Source: Flavobacterium salmonis
Lineage (GTDB): Bacteria > Bacteroidota > Bacteroidia > Flavobacteriales > Flavobacteriaceae
NCBI RefSeq assembly: GCF_903819435.1
Contig: NZ_CAIJDP010000079.1
Span: forward strand, 62,001 to 126,000
Direction of reading: 5' to 3'
Length of the DNA: 64,000 nucleotides
In this document: positions 27,765-36,979 of the stretch, in pieces
How the letters are laid out: every line of letters starts with the position of its first letter
How positions within the stretch are numbered: position 1 is the stretch's first letter
Program-made: the position numbers and the translations under genes
The notes under the pieces: model-generated
Database searches by the model: none
Seen by the model: the letters and a program-made list of their open reading frames with translations, nothing else
Told to the model about the DNA's origin: nothing

Positions 27765-28193
27765 ATGACTGAAATTTTAAAACAAATCCTATATTCAGAT
27801 TTAGGATCAGCACTCAGCAATGCGGCACTTTTAGCATTTAGAGTTTTACTTGCAGTTGAATTATTCAGAGTCCACGGAATGAAGAAGTTTCGAACTGAAA
27901 ATGGACAAAAAGAACAGGTTCCGAATCCGCTTCATCTTCCTGAAAAACTAAACGGATTAGTGGCTGCATTTTCAGATACCGTAGTCCCGATTTTTATTAT
28001 TCTCGGCCTCGGAACCCGACTTGCAGTACTTCCAACCATCGGTGTTACAGCCGTGGGATATTTTGTGGTTCACAGAAAAGATTCGCCAGAAGTACGCGAC
28101 GTTCCATATATGTACACGTTATCCCTATTACTGATTCTTGCGCTGGGAGCAGGAAAATATTCACTTGATTATTATTTATTAAACCTACTTTAA
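27765..28193 (+). CDS. DoxX-family membrane protein
   Basis: The 142-residue protein has four hydrophobic segments and the DoxX signature of a first-helix region followed by HGMKKFR. The family occurs in quinone- and thiosulfate-linked redox complexes and in oxidative-stress operons, where it may couple membrane quinones to other partners. The gene ends 2 bases before dps, so they are translated from one message. Confidence 0.83.
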   Translation: MTEILKQILYSDLGSALSNAALLAFRVLLAVELFRVHGMKKFRTENGQKEQVPNPLHLPEKLNGLVAAFSDTVVPIFIILGLGTRLAVLPTIGVTAVGYFVVHRKDSPEVRDVPYMYTLSLLLILALGAGKYSLDYYLLNLL

Positions 28194-28195
28194 AA

Positions 28196-28669
28196 ATGAA
28201 AGCAAACATCGGAATTAAACAAGAAAACATCTCTAAAGTTGCAGAAGTTCTAACAAAAGTCTTAGCAGACGAATTCGTATTATATACTAAAACAAAAAGA
28301 GCTCACTGGAACGTTGAAGGGCCTGATTTTTATAACAAACATCTTTTTTTCGAACAACAATATGATGCTATTGACGAAATTGTTGATACGGTAGCAGAAA
28401 GAATCAGAGCATTGGGGCATTACACGCCTGCCACTCTTAAAGATTTTCTTGCCCTGACACACCTTACAGAAGAATTACAAGAGAAAAATGACAGTAATGG
28501 TTTTATCAAAGAATTGCTTTTGGATCATGAAAGCATTATTATTTATCTGCGAGAAAATATAAATAATATTGCAAATGAATTTCAGGATGCCGGAACGAGT
28601 GATTTTATAACAGGTCTAGTAGAAACTCACGAAAAAATGGCCTGGATGCTTCGTGCCCATTTAAAATAA
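28196..28669 (+). CDS. dps: Dps-family ferritin-like DNA-protection protein
   Basis: The 157-residue protein carries the intersubunit ferroxidase ligands of Dps: H37 in AHWNVEG, H49 in FYNKHLFF, D64 and E68 in VDTVAERIRALG. Length is normal. Dps shells oxidise ferrous iron with peroxide and store it, reducing hydroxyl-radical damage. Placement between DoxX and DUF1275 in a run of detoxification genes supports an oxidative or electrophile stress function for the run. Confidence 0.93.
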   Translation: MKANIGIKQENISKVAEVLTKVLADEFVLYTKTKRAHWNVEGPDFYNKHLFFEQQYDAIDEIVDTVAERIRALGHYTPATLKDFLALTHLTEELQEKNDSNGFIKELLLDHESIIIYLRENINNIANEFQDAGTSDFITGLVETHEKMAWMLRAHLK

Positions 28670-28674
28670 AAAGG

Positions 28675-29340
28675 ATGGAAATTCAAAAAAATATTTGGTA
28701 CGTAACCCTGCTCCTCACTATGATAGCAGGGTATTGCGATACCGTAACTTTCGTTGCAGCAGATTCGATATTTTCTGCACACGTTACAGGAAACTTTATC
28801 GTCTTTGCCTATCAGATTATCAAAGGTTCTGATGTACATGCCTGGATCAAATTATTGACTTTTCCCATCTTTATATTTGCCGTTATTGTTGGCGGAAGAA
28901 TCGCCTTAAAAAGTATCAACCGCTACACGATTTTGTTTTGGGAAGGAATTATATTGGTCCTTTGCGGAATTGCTTCTTATGTTTTTGGATATTTTGAAAT
29001 ATTCTCAGAATGGGCAATGTACACTGTAGCAATGACAACTGTCTTTGCGATGGGATTACAAAATGCTTTCGGAAAATTGTTTGCCAAAGAAACTCATGGT
29101 CCAACAACCATGATGACGGGAAATGTAACACAGGCTTCGCTTGATTTGGGAAACCTGCTTAAAAACGGTACAAATGATGCCGATTCTTTATTAAGTTTTA
29201 AGAAACAGTTGGTTACTATTTTTGGTTTTCTTACGGGCTGTTTTTTAGGAGCTGTTGCCGGAAAATATTTTGGTTTAACCACTTTGCTGTTGCCGGGAGT
29301 TGCTATGATCATTTGTTACTGGTATCACAGGAATAAGTAA
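28675..29340 (+). CDS. YoaK/DUF1275 family membrane protein
   Basis: The 221-residue protein has about six hydrophobic helices. The N-terminal TLLLTMIAGYCDTVTF and central VFAMGLQNAFGKLFAKE with TTMMTGNVTQ are hallmarks of DUF1275, a membrane family of unknown transport role. It follows dps by 5 bases, the last gene of the tightly packed run. Confidence 0.88.
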   Translation: MEIQKNIWYVTLLLTMIAGYCDTVTFVAADSIFSAHVTGNFIVFAYQIIKGSDVHAWIKLLTFPIFIFAVIVGGRIALKSINRYTILFWEGIILVLCGIASYVFGYFEIFSEWAMYTVAMTTVFAMGLQNAFGKLFAKETHGPTTMMTGNVTQASLDLGNLLKNGTNDADSLLSFKKQLVTIFGFLTGCFLGAVAGKYFGLTTLLLPGVAMIICYWYHRNK

Positions 29341-29499
29341 GCATGCTTGCTGTGTCTTTGCAGATTTCTAATATATAGAGTACCTTTAAAAAATGATTTA
29401 TAAATCCCCTAAATACTGTCAGCCATCACATTTATTTTTTGTAAAAAGACAGTTTTTTTATTGCTGGTAATTGCGCGAACCAATATAACTTTTAGGTAA

Positions 29500-30858
29500 A
29501 TGAAAGAAAAAATTCTAATAGTTGAAGACGAATTTATAGTAGCAAACGATTTAAAAATCATGCTGATTAAAACAGGTTACGAAATAATTGGTATTGCTTC
29601 TTCTGTGGTTCAGGCACGAAAATTAATTGAAGCCAAAAGACCAGACTGGGTGCTGCTTGATATCATGCTGAAAGGTGACCTTACCGGAATTGATCTTGCT
29701 TGGGAACTGCGCGAAATGCAGCTTCCATTTCTCTATATTTCCGCCAATACAAATCAGTCAACTCTTGAGGCCGTAAAAGAAACACATCCGTATGGTTTTA
29801 TGGTGAAGCCTTTTCGTGAGAGAGATTTGGCAGTGATGCTCGATATTGCAAAATACCGTTACAATGAAGAAAAAGGTACTTTTACCGATACACCGCTCCA
29901 AGTTGCAGATGAAGAAATTGAAGGCATTATTGGTAGCAGTGAACTTCTAAAAGCAGTAATTGAAAAAATAAAAATTGTAGCTCCGGCAGAAACTTCGGTT
30001 TTGATCCTTGGCGAAAGCGGTACCGGAAAAGAAAGGGTTGCACATTCGATACATAATTTATCTGCCCATAAGCCCAATCCGATTGTGGTGGTCAATTGTG
30101 CTGCTTTACCACAGTCATTGGTAGAATCAGAACTTTTTGGCCATGAAAAAGGAGCTTTTACAGGGGCAAATTCATTACGGATCGGTAAATTTGAACAGGC
30201 ACATAACGGCACTATTTTTCTCGATGAAATTGGTGAATTGCCATTGGATTCTCAGGTAAAGCTATTGCGTGTCCTGCAGGAAAAAGAAATTCAGCGTCTA
30301 GGAGGAAATTCAACCCTAAAAATTAATGTTCGGGTGGTAGCGGCAACAAACAGATGTTTAGAAAAAGAAGTTGCCGAAGGCCGTTTTCGTTTGGATTTAT
30401 ATTACCGGTTAAACGTCTTCCCGATTCAACTGCCAACGTTAAAAGACCGTAAAGAAGATATTGAGGTTCTCGCCAATCATTTCCTTAGAAAATATGCTGC
30501 AAGTGCCAGAAAAAATGTTTCAGCGATCAGTTCGCCAGCTTTAGCACAATTGATGCAGTACGACTGGCCGGGAAACATAAGAGAACTAGAACATTTGATA
30601 GAAAGAAATGTGCTGTTGGCTAAAACAAACGAAATCGAAAAGTTTGATCTTCCGTTGCATACCGTGAGTCCATTACAGAAAAACAGCAGTAAATTAAAAA
30701 CGATGGAAGAAATGGAAAAAGAACATATAATGACTGCGCTGCAAAATTGCGGCGGTAAAGTTTCGGGTCCGGGAGGCGCTGCTGAACTGCTGAAACTACA
30801 GCCACAGACTTTGTATTCAAAAATGAAAAAATTAGGCATAAAACAGAGGTACAACTGA
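29500..30858 (+). CDS. Sigma-54-dependent response regulator (REC-AAA+-HTH)
   Basis: The 452-residue NtrC-type activator has a receiver (about 1-120; D54 in VLLDIMLKGD, K in FMVKPF), a short linker, the AAA+ domain (about 138-375) with Walker A GESGTGKE at 171-178, the sigma-54 contact loop GAFTGA at 218-223 and Walker B TIFLDEIGE, and a C-terminal Fis-type helix-turn-helix (GGAAELLKLQPQTLYSKM). The intact GAFTGA means it can act on sigma-54 promoters. Its kinase may be the HisKA_2 kinase at 18915. It is one of two candidate activators for the two sigma-54-like sites in the cluster. Confidence 0.93.
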   Translation: MKEKILIVEDEFIVANDLKIMLIKTGYEIIGIASSVVQARKLIEAKRPDWVLLDIMLKGDLTGIDLAWELREMQLPFLYISANTNQSTLEAVKETHPYGFMVKPFRERDLAVMLDIAKYRYNEEKGTFTDTPLQVADEEIEGIIGSSELLKAVIEKIKIVAPAETSVLILGESGTGKERVAHSIHNLSAHKPNPIVVVNCAALPQSLVESELFGHEKGAFTGANSLRIGKFEQAHNGTIFLDEIGELPLDSQVKLLRVLQEKEIQRLGGNSTLKINVRVVAATNRCLEKEVAEGRFRLDLYYRLNVFPIQLPTLKDRKEDIEVLANHFLRKYAASARKNVSAISSPALAQLMQYDWPGNIRELEHLIERNVLLAKTNEIEKFDLPLHTVSPLQKNSSKLKTMEEMEKEHIMTALQNCGGKVSGPGGAAELLKLQPQTLYSKMKKLGIKQRYN

Positions 30859-30924
30859 TTTTGTTAAAAGAAAAAGTGTCAGGTTTTAGAATTTAAAAAT
30901 TAAAGCATTAAAAGTAAATCTCTT

Positions 30925-30947
30925 AAATCTGCCTAATCTGCGAGAAA
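30925..30947. repeat. Short copy of the AATCTGCG interspersed element
   Basis: AAATCTGCCTAATCTGCGAG shares its words with the repeat at 24974-25100. It lies in the 252-base gap after the response regulator gene. Confidence 0.4.
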
Positions 30948-31110
30948 AAACTAAGCACATACGAAAAAATTAAAAAGAACTAGTTTCTCAAACAGAGCCG
31001 ATTCGGAATCTCTATGTACCTTTAAGTAAATAAAATGCCTTTTTTATCAATATTGCAATCTTATAATCCTCTGTGTTTAAAACAAAACACAATGACATAA
31101 ATTAAAAATT

Positions 31111-31401
31111 ATGGAAACAATAAAATTAGAATTAGACGAAAAAAAACACGGTGCCTTTAATCTTTATGCAGAAGGTAAAAAACTGGGTGAAATGACCGTA
31201 AGCCTTAAAGAAGATTTACTGACTGTTTACCACACCGGTGTTGAGCCAGAGGCAGAAGGAAAAGGATATGCCAAAAAACTTCTGGACGAAATGGTTTTGT
31301 ATGTTCGTGAGCACAATATGAAAGTTTTACCGCTTTGTCCTTATGTGCACGCACAATTCAAAAAACATCCGGACGAATACGAAGATATCTGGAAAAAATA
31401 A
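31111..31401 (+). CDS. Small GCN5-related N-acetyltransferase (YjdJ/Acetyltransf_CG type)
   Basis: A 96-residue minimal GNAT: beta strands with LTVYHTGVEPEAEGKGYAKK (the Q/ExxGKGxA acetyl-CoA loop) and the C-terminal LPLCPYVHAQFKKHP. This matches the short YjdJ-like group, whose conserved Cys and His are probably catalytic. The substrate is unknown. It starts a three-gene unit with mhqD (15 bases) and the cupin gene. Confidence 0.88.
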   Translation: METIKLELDEKKHGAFNLYAEGKKLGEMTVSLKEDLLTVYHTGVEPEAEGKGYAKKLLDEMVLYVREHNMKVLPLCPYVHAQFKKHPDEYEDIWKK

Positions 31402-31416
31402 TTTAAAAACAAGCTT

Positions 31417-32037
31417 ATGAATTTAGATACTATTACAGCAGGCGTTCCTTTAAACGAGGCAAAAAAAGCTTTGATCTTGCTTCACGGACGCGGCGCAGGA
31501 GCACATGATATCCTTTCGGTTGCTAAATATCTTAACGTTGGTGATTTTGCTTTGGTCGCGCCACAGGCAGAAAACAGAACCTGGTACCCCTATTCGTTTT
31601 TAGTGCCAATTGCCGAAAATGAACCTTCATTTTCAAATTCACTTCATGCTATTGCTCAGGTTTTAATTGCCGTACAGCAAAACGGAATCGAAAAAGAAAA
31701 CATTTATTTCCTCGGATTTTCGCAGGGAGCTTGCCTGGCGCTTGAATTTACTGCCAGAAATGCTGCCAAATATGGTGGTGTCGTGGCGTTTACAGGAGGA
31801 TTAATTGGTGATCAGGTTTACGAAGAACATTATCACGGGAATTTCGGGGATACTCCAATTTTCATCGGAACGAGCGATCCTGACTTTCATGTTCCTGTGG
31901 AAAGAGTGAATCAATCTGAAGCGCTTCTTGAAAAAATGGGTGCCGATGTGACCAAAAAAATCTACGAAAATATGGGCCATACCATCAGTCAGGACGAAAT
32001 TGATACGGCTAACGCACTTATTTTTTCTAAAAAATAA
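31417..32037 (+). CDS. mhqD: MhqD-like alpha/beta hydrolase (carboxylesterase)
   Basis: The 206-residue hydrolase has LLHGRGAGAHDI (oxyanion region), nucleophile S102 in GFSQGACLAL, Asp in FIGTSDPDFHVP and His in MGHTISQDE. The order and length match the phospholipase/carboxylesterase group that includes Bacillus MhqD, induced with MhqO by methylhydroquinone and other thiol-reactive quinones. A MhqO-type dioxygenase is encoded 2.3 kb away, which strengthens the name. Biochemical substrate is unproven. Confidence 0.78.
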   Translation: MNLDTITAGVPLNEAKKALILLHGRGAGAHDILSVAKYLNVGDFALVAPQAENRTWYPYSFLVPIAENEPSFSNSLHAIAQVLIAVQQNGIEKENIYFLGFSQGACLALEFTARNAAKYGGVVAFTGGLIGDQVYEEHYHGNFGDTPIFIGTSDPDFHVPVERVNQSEALLEKMGADVTKKIYENMGHTISQDEIDTANALIFSKK

Positions 32038-32387
32038 TGATCCAAATTACAAGAGTATACAGCGACAAGAATGGCGAAAGTCATTTTGAGGATTTTGAAG
32101 TTCTGTTGACAAACAATGGCGACATCGGTTTTTTATCTGATGATGAACCTGTAAAATCTATTGTTTTTCGAGAAGTGAGTCCGTCCTACGATTACGATTT
32201 TCATAATGCGCCTGACCGCCAATATATCGTTTTATTGGAAGGCGGCGTAGAAATCGAAACTTCGCTTGGAGAAAAAAGAATTTTTGGAACCGGTTCAGTC
32301 TTATTGATCGAAGATACTACCGGAAAAGGACATAAAACAAAAAATATTGAACCCAAACGAAGAAAGTCAATATTTATAAAAATATAA
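32037..32387 (+). CDS. Cupin-fold protein
   Basis: The 116-residue protein overlaps the mhqD stop by one base, so translation is coupled. It carries a single cupin barrel: DRQYIVLLEGGVEIET (first motif region) and FGTGSVLLIEDTTGKGHKTK (second motif with His). The usual metal-binding His set is incomplete. Function unknown, but probably linked to MhqD. Confidence 0.75.
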   Translation: MIQITRVYSDKNGESHFEDFEVLLTNNGDIGFLSDDEPVKSIVFREVSPSYDYDFHNAPDRQYIVLLEGGVEIETSLGEKRIFGTGSVLLIEDTTGKGHKTKNIEPKRRKSIFIKI

Positions 32388-32462
32388 AAACAAACCACGA
32401 TAATATACTGCTTTAGTGATGTGCTGTTACTTCAGGGGAAATTAAACCCACTGCACGAATAA

Positions 32463-34052
32463 TCAGCTTAAGAAATGTTCTTTTTTAATACCTAGCTTCT
32501 GCATTCGGGAAATCAGTGTCGTTGCGGGAAGACCTAATAAAACTGCAGCACCCTGTGGACCAGAGATTCTGCCATCGCATTTTTTTACGACTTTCAGAAT
32601 ATGCTCCTTCTCTACTTCTTGCAAGGTTTTGGTATATAAATCTGATTCAGGATTTTGAGTTTCGATTCTGAAAATTTCAGGAAAATCCATTTCTTTAATT
32701 ATCTCTTCGTTCGCAAATAAAATAGCTCTTTCGATCCTGTTTTCTAATTCCCGTACATTTCCCGGCCAGACATTCTGGGTCATGCTTTTGAGCGCTTTTT
32801 TTGAAAAACCTTTCATTTTTTTTCCGATTTTGATTGAATGCCTTTCGAGGAAAAAACCAGCCAGCACTTCAATGTCTTCCGCACGTTCGCGTAAAGCAGG
32901 CAATGCAATCGGAAAAACGTTTAATCTATAATACAAATCGCTTCTAAAACGGCCTTCGGCAACTTCTTTTTCCAAAAATCGGTTGGTGGCTGCGATTATG
33001 CGAACATTAATTTTGATGGTATTTTTACCGCCAATTCTCTCAATTTCTTTTTCCTGCAGTACACGAAGCAGTTTTCCCTGAAGTTCTAATGGCATCTCTC
33101 CTATTTCATCCAGAAAAATAGTGCCGTTATGTGCTTGTTCAAATTTTCCGATCCTCAAATCTGAAGCTCCGGTAAAAGCCCCTTTTTCATGCCCGAATAA
33201 TTCACTTTCAATCAGGTTTTCGGGAATCGAAGCGCAGTTCACTTTTATCATTTTTTCGTTAGCAACCAATGACAATTTATGGATGGCATTTGCAATTAAC
33301 TCTTTTCCGGTTCCGGTTTCGCCAAAAATCAAAACGGTCGATTCTGAAGGGGCTGCCTGAGAAATCAACTCGTACACCTTTTTCATGGCATCACTGTTTC
33401 CGATAATTCCATGAAAACCCTGATTTTCTACAGCTATATTTTGTGATTTTTTTTCGCTTAAGTTATTTTTCAAAAGCTGTAATTCTTCCCAATTCCTTTC
33501 AAATGCTGTTGCCAGTTTTATATTCCGGATTGTTATCGAAAGCTGCGATGCCATGCCACGAATAGTTCTATTAGATTCCCTGCTGAAAACGGCAGCGTTT
33601 TTAAAGACTAAAAAAAGCACATTTAGGCTGCCTTTTATCTGTGGCAGACTGACTCCTATTCCATTCTTGAAACCTTTATTGTGAACTGAATCCAGATAAA
33701 CCGGAAGTCTGTTTTTTTTCTCCGGTACCGTTTTTAATTCAAAAACAACGGTTTCGGGCGTTCCTATACAAACGTCAAAAAAACCGTCATTAATCGGATA
33801 GACCTTAGAAAATTCCTGCGGACTGGTAAACTGATAAAATATGTGGTAGTCTTTTTGGCCTTCTTCGGCGGAAGCCAGAATAAAATCTTCAAATAAAAAA
33901 TGCTGTTTTAAACCGGTTATGACATTATGGAAATCTTTTCGGTTTGAAGCTTCTGAAAGTGCTTTGCAGATAGACAAAATCTGCAATTGTTCTCTTTCTC
34001 TTTCCTGCAGCCTGTTCCTCATAACTTCGGCCTGATCTTTCGGATTTTCCAT
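32463..34052 (-). CDS. GAF-domain sigma-54-dependent transcriptional activator
   Basis: The frame extends to an ATG at 34145, but that codon is only 6 bases from a palindrome that is better read as a regulatory site. The internal ATG at 34052 (MENPKDQAEVMRNR) gives a normal N-terminus and about 529 residues. Domains: GAF sensor (about 25-175), AAA+ (about 215-455) with FGETGTGKE, GAFTGA and TIFLDEIGE, and a Fis-type helix-turn-helix at the end (GGAAVLLGLPATTL-like GPQGAAVLLGLPATTL). GAF-type activators sense small molecules directly, so it needs no kinase. It is transcribed away from mhqO, with both signal regions in between. Confidence 0.9.
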   Translation of the reverse strand: MENPKDQAEVMRNRLQEREREQLQILSICKALSEASNRKDFHNVITGLKQHFLFEDFILASAEEGQKDYHIFYQFTSPQEFSKVYPINDGFFDVCIGTPETVVFELKTVPEKKNRLPVYLDSVHNKGFKNGIGVSLPQIKGSLNVLFLVFKNAAVFSRESNRTIRGMASQLSITIRNIKLATAFERNWEELQLLKNNLSEKKSQNIAVENQGFHGIIGNSDAMKKVYELISQAAPSESTVLIFGETGTGKELIANAIHKLSLVANEKMIKVNCASIPENLIESELFGHEKGAFTGASDLRIGKFEQAHNGTIFLDEIGEMPLELQGKLLRVLQEKEIERIGGKNTIKINVRIIAATNRFLEKEVAEGRFRSDLYYRLNVFPIALPALRERAEDIEVLAGFFLERHSIKIGKKMKGFSKKALKSMTQNVWPGNVRELENRIERAILFANEEIIKEMDFPEIFRIETQNPESDLYTKTLQEVEKEHILKVVKKCDGRISGPQGAAVLLGLPATTLISRMQKLGIKKEHFLS

Positions 34053-34150
34053 AAAGCGTACTATTTTATGCGGTAAAGCGTAAATGTAAGAAATGGCTTT
34101 TATAGAATGACTATAGTTTTTTAAAATAAAATATTTTCTGAACATAAAAT

Positions 34151-34164
34151 TACGATATATCGTA
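34151..34164. promoter_or_regulatory. Palindromic activator-binding site candidate, second copy
   Basis: TACGATATATCGTA is identical to the core at 21349-21362. It lies between the GAF activator gene and mhqO, 83 bases before the -24-like GG. Confidence 0.65.
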
Positions 34165-34232
34165 TCACTATGATATGCTAAACAAATCCACCCTTTTATG
34201 AAACAAGGGATTGCTGTAAACGGAATGTTATT

Positions 34233-34247
34233 TGGTTAAAGTTTGTC
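34233..34247 (+). promoter_or_regulatory. Sigma-54-like promoter before mhqO
   Basis: TTGGTTAAAGTTTGTC has the same upstream bases (ATGTTATTTGG) as the site at 21431. The -24 half is good; the -12 half reads TTTGTC, one base off the usual GC. A housekeeping -7 element (TAAATTTG, 34310-34317) is also present nearer the gene. Confidence 0.45.
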
Positions 34248-34272
34248 TGGAAAAAAGCCCCTTTTTTATTTC

Positions 34273-34286
34273 TTAATCTAGGTTAA
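34273..34286. promoter_or_regulatory. Second palindrome in the mhqO leader
   Basis: TTAATC-TA-GGTTAA differs by one arm base from the perfect palindrome at 21496-21509. It sits in a 30-base block shared between the two leaders. Confidence 0.45.
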
Positions 34287-34353
34287 TCGATGCAGGAGGA
34301 TAACAGCGGTAAATTTGTAAAAGAAAATCAATAACAATTTAAATATATAAATC

Positions 34354-35292
34354 ATGGAAAATAAAATTTTAGGCTTACACCATATTACTGCAATTGCAGG
34401 TGATGCTAAACGCAATTTCGACTTTTACTCTAAAATATTAGGATTACGTTTTATCAAAAAAACTGTCAATTTTGACGATCCGGGAACGTACCATTTTTAT
34501 TTTGGTGACGAAGTAGGAAGCGCAGGAACAATCTTAACTTTTTTCCCTTGGGGCGAAGGAATCCAGCAAGGAAGAAAAGGCAGCGGTATGGCAACAGAAA
34601 TTGGGTATTCTGTTCCAAAAGGAAGTTTGGATTTCTGGCAGAAACGTTTTGAGCAATACAATGTGATTTACAATAAACCGTCTGAAAAATTCGGAGAAAA
34701 ATACCTTACTTTCTTAGATTCGGACGGATTAAAATTAGAATTGATTGAATCTAAAACTGACGATAACAGAAAAACGTGGGAAACCGACGAAGTAAAAGCA
34801 GATGTGGCAACAAGAGGTTTTCACAATATTACACTGACATTGAACAATATCAAACCAACGGCAGCAATTTTAACCGAAATATTTGGCTATAAATTAATTG
34901 ATCAGGACGTTAACCGTTTTCGCTATGCAACAGCAGCGGTAGAAAATGCAGCGATTGTTGATTTGGTAGAACTGGAAGAAGAAAAACGAGGCCATGTGGC
35001 TAACGGATCTGTACATCACGTGGCATTCAGGGTTCAGAATGATGAGATTTTAATGTACTTCCGTGAAAAAATAGAAGCTTACGGATTGTCTATTACACCA
35101 CAGATTGACAGAAACTACTTCCATTCTCTTTATTTTAGGGAACCGGGCGGTGTCTTATTTGAAATTGCTACAGACAACCCCGGATTTATGGTTGATGAAA
35201 GCTTAGAAGAATTGGGACAAAACCTAAAACTTCCTGCTCAATACGAATCGGACAGAGCCAGCATTGAGGCACATTTGGTTAAGATTAACTAA
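34354..35292 (+). CDS. mhqO: MhqO-like ring-cleaving dioxygenase (VOC superfamily)
   Basis: The 312-residue protein has two VOC modules: N-terminal LGLHHITAIAGDAKRNFDFY with GLRFIKKTVNFDDPGTYHFY, and C-terminal VHHVAFRVQND with GGVLFEIATDNPGF. Metal-site His and Glu residues can be placed in H9/H10, the HHVAF histidines and the FEIATD glutamate. It matches MhqO, thought to cleave hydroquinone-type rings with iron and oxygen. It is preceded by the shared palindrome and sigma-54-like site and followed by a strong terminator. Confidence 0.87.
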   Translation: MENKILGLHHITAIAGDAKRNFDFYSKILGLRFIKKTVNFDDPGTYHFYFGDEVGSAGTILTFFPWGEGIQQGRKGSGMATEIGYSVPKGSLDFWQKRFEQYNVIYNKPSEKFGEKYLTFLDSDGLKLELIESKTDDNRKTWETDEVKADVATRGFHNITLTLNNIKPTAAILTEIFGYKLIDQDVNRFRYATAAVENAAIVDLVELEEEKRGHVANGSVHHVAFRVQNDEILMYFREKIEAYGLSITPQIDRNYFHSLYFREPGGVLFEIATDNPGFMVDESLEELGQNLKLPAQYESDRASIEAHLVKIN

Positions 35293-35392
35293 TTGATAGC
35301 GTTAAGCATAAGGTTTTTGAGAATCAACGATTTGTACTTTCTTATTTGAAGGCTTTCAGAATTCTTAGGATGATACAAAATTACTCTAAAAT

Positions 35393-35433
35393 AAAACCTA
35401 TACAATATATGAAAGTATATTGTATAGGTTTTT
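35393..35433. terminator. Bidirectional terminator
   Basis: A 17-bp perfect stem (AAAACCTATACAATATA at 35393-35409, complement at 35416-35432) with a 6-base loop. A- and T-runs flank it so it can serve mhqO on the plus strand and the pectinesterase gene on the minus strand. Confidence 0.85.
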
Positions 35434-35509
35434 ACTATTACTATGTATGATCATCCTCTTCTGAAGATCTGAATCTGGTTTTTATTTAGATGTCGGGCAT
35501 AAATTTTTT

Positions 35510-36979
35510 TTACTGTACTAAAAATTTTATTGTTTTTGTACCACTTTCAGATTCAACTTTACCAATATAAATACCTTTGGTTTTAGGCAATTCAACAAGA
35601 GATGAATTGTCATTAATAACGGAGGATTTAAGTACTTGTTTTCCACTTATGCCATAAATTGTAAATTTACTATTTGATGGAGCATTTTCTATCCTGATAA
35701 AACCATCTTTTACGATCCATTTTAATTTGTTTTTCGAAAAATCATCGGTAGATAAGTTTGTGGCAGGAAGAGCTACTCCATGAATTTTAACATCTGCGAG
35801 GCAAAGTGTCTTTCCAGTCGATGCTGAGCTATACCAAGGATATACACGCAGTTTTAAAGTTTTTCCATAAGGAATTTTAAGAACAGGTATTTTTGAAACG
35901 GCATACATGGTATTAGATGTCATACTTGTAAACTCACCTGCGACTGAAGTAGTAGAATCAGAACCTGCCAAAACAATTTTAGGTTCGTATAAATTGGCTT
36001 CGGTCTGGTCAGTCATGGCTCTAAGTCCTGCCCAATTGGCTCGGCCACTCATATCTGCACCTGTATTCATCCATTCGTATAAATGGAGTCTGGTGTCAGT
36101 ATCAGAATAAGCCATATTCCATTTGTCACCCCATCCCAAAGGATCAATTTCGACAGGCATTGTACAATAAAGCCAGGCTACCTTTGGGTATTCATGCCAT
36201 GGCCGGCCAAATTTAATTTTCATTCCATCATCTCCTAATCTTGGACTATTAGGTTGTTATGTTAAATTACACTTATAAAATACACAGCCATATGTTTGTG
36301 TTGCTTCTGTGGAAGGAGCTGTTATCCATGCCCCACCGTAACTTCTAATTTCGCATTCATTAAATACTCCAATTCCGCGACCATAGATATAATCTGTACG
36401 GCCTAAAATCATACAAGATTTAAAATAAGCGCGTGAGGTTTCTGCTGTCCAAAAGTAGATTGTATCTTGATACGCAAGTATGTCACAATTGATAAAAACA
36501 TTCCGGTCTGTCTGCAGCGTTATGGCTTGTGCCTGACCAACAACTCCGGCAGTATTTCTAATTGTTATATTTTCTGCCTTAAAATCATTTGCCATAATAG
36601 TGAGTGTTGCAGCAGTTTTTACTAAATTGCTATTGCCTGACCATAGTGCTACCTTTGCATCCGGACACAAACCATCGCCGCCATCGTTACAATTATAAAT
36701 ATCATAAGAGATAATAGTTTCTTCTCTACTCTCTCCAATCAAAGTGATGTTGGTTTTATTGGCAGGAACTATGAGCTTCTCTTTGTTGTACAAGCCACGT
36801 TTTACATAAATAATTGTAGATGTGCCTGCCGGAACTGCATCAAATGCGGCCTGTATAGAAGTAAAATCTCCTGTTCCATTTATATCGACTACTATATCAG
36901 GACTAAAATTTTGAGCTGTAGATGAATTAAAAAATAATAGCCCTACAATTAAGAGGACAAAAAAGTCGAGTTTTTTCAT
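35510..36979 (-). pseudogene. Secreted pectinesterase interrupted by one stop codon
   Basis: One frame of 490 codons encodes a family 8 carbohydrate esterase broken only by TAA at 36257-36259 (codon 241). The N-terminal half has a signal peptide (to about 22) and the catalytic Gln/Asp motifs AITLQTDRNVF, YQDTIYFW and GRTDYIYGRG. After the stop, the same frame gives QPNSPRLGDDG and FGRPWHEYPKVAW, which holds the catalytic Arg, then a C-terminal type IX secretion tail (about 420-489, GISGKQVLKS, TKGIYIGKV). The upstream half alone lacks the Arg and would be inactive. A restart at the ATG at 36223 could give the second half without a signal peptide. Sequencing error is possible but this is not a homopolymer. 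Confidence 0.85.
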
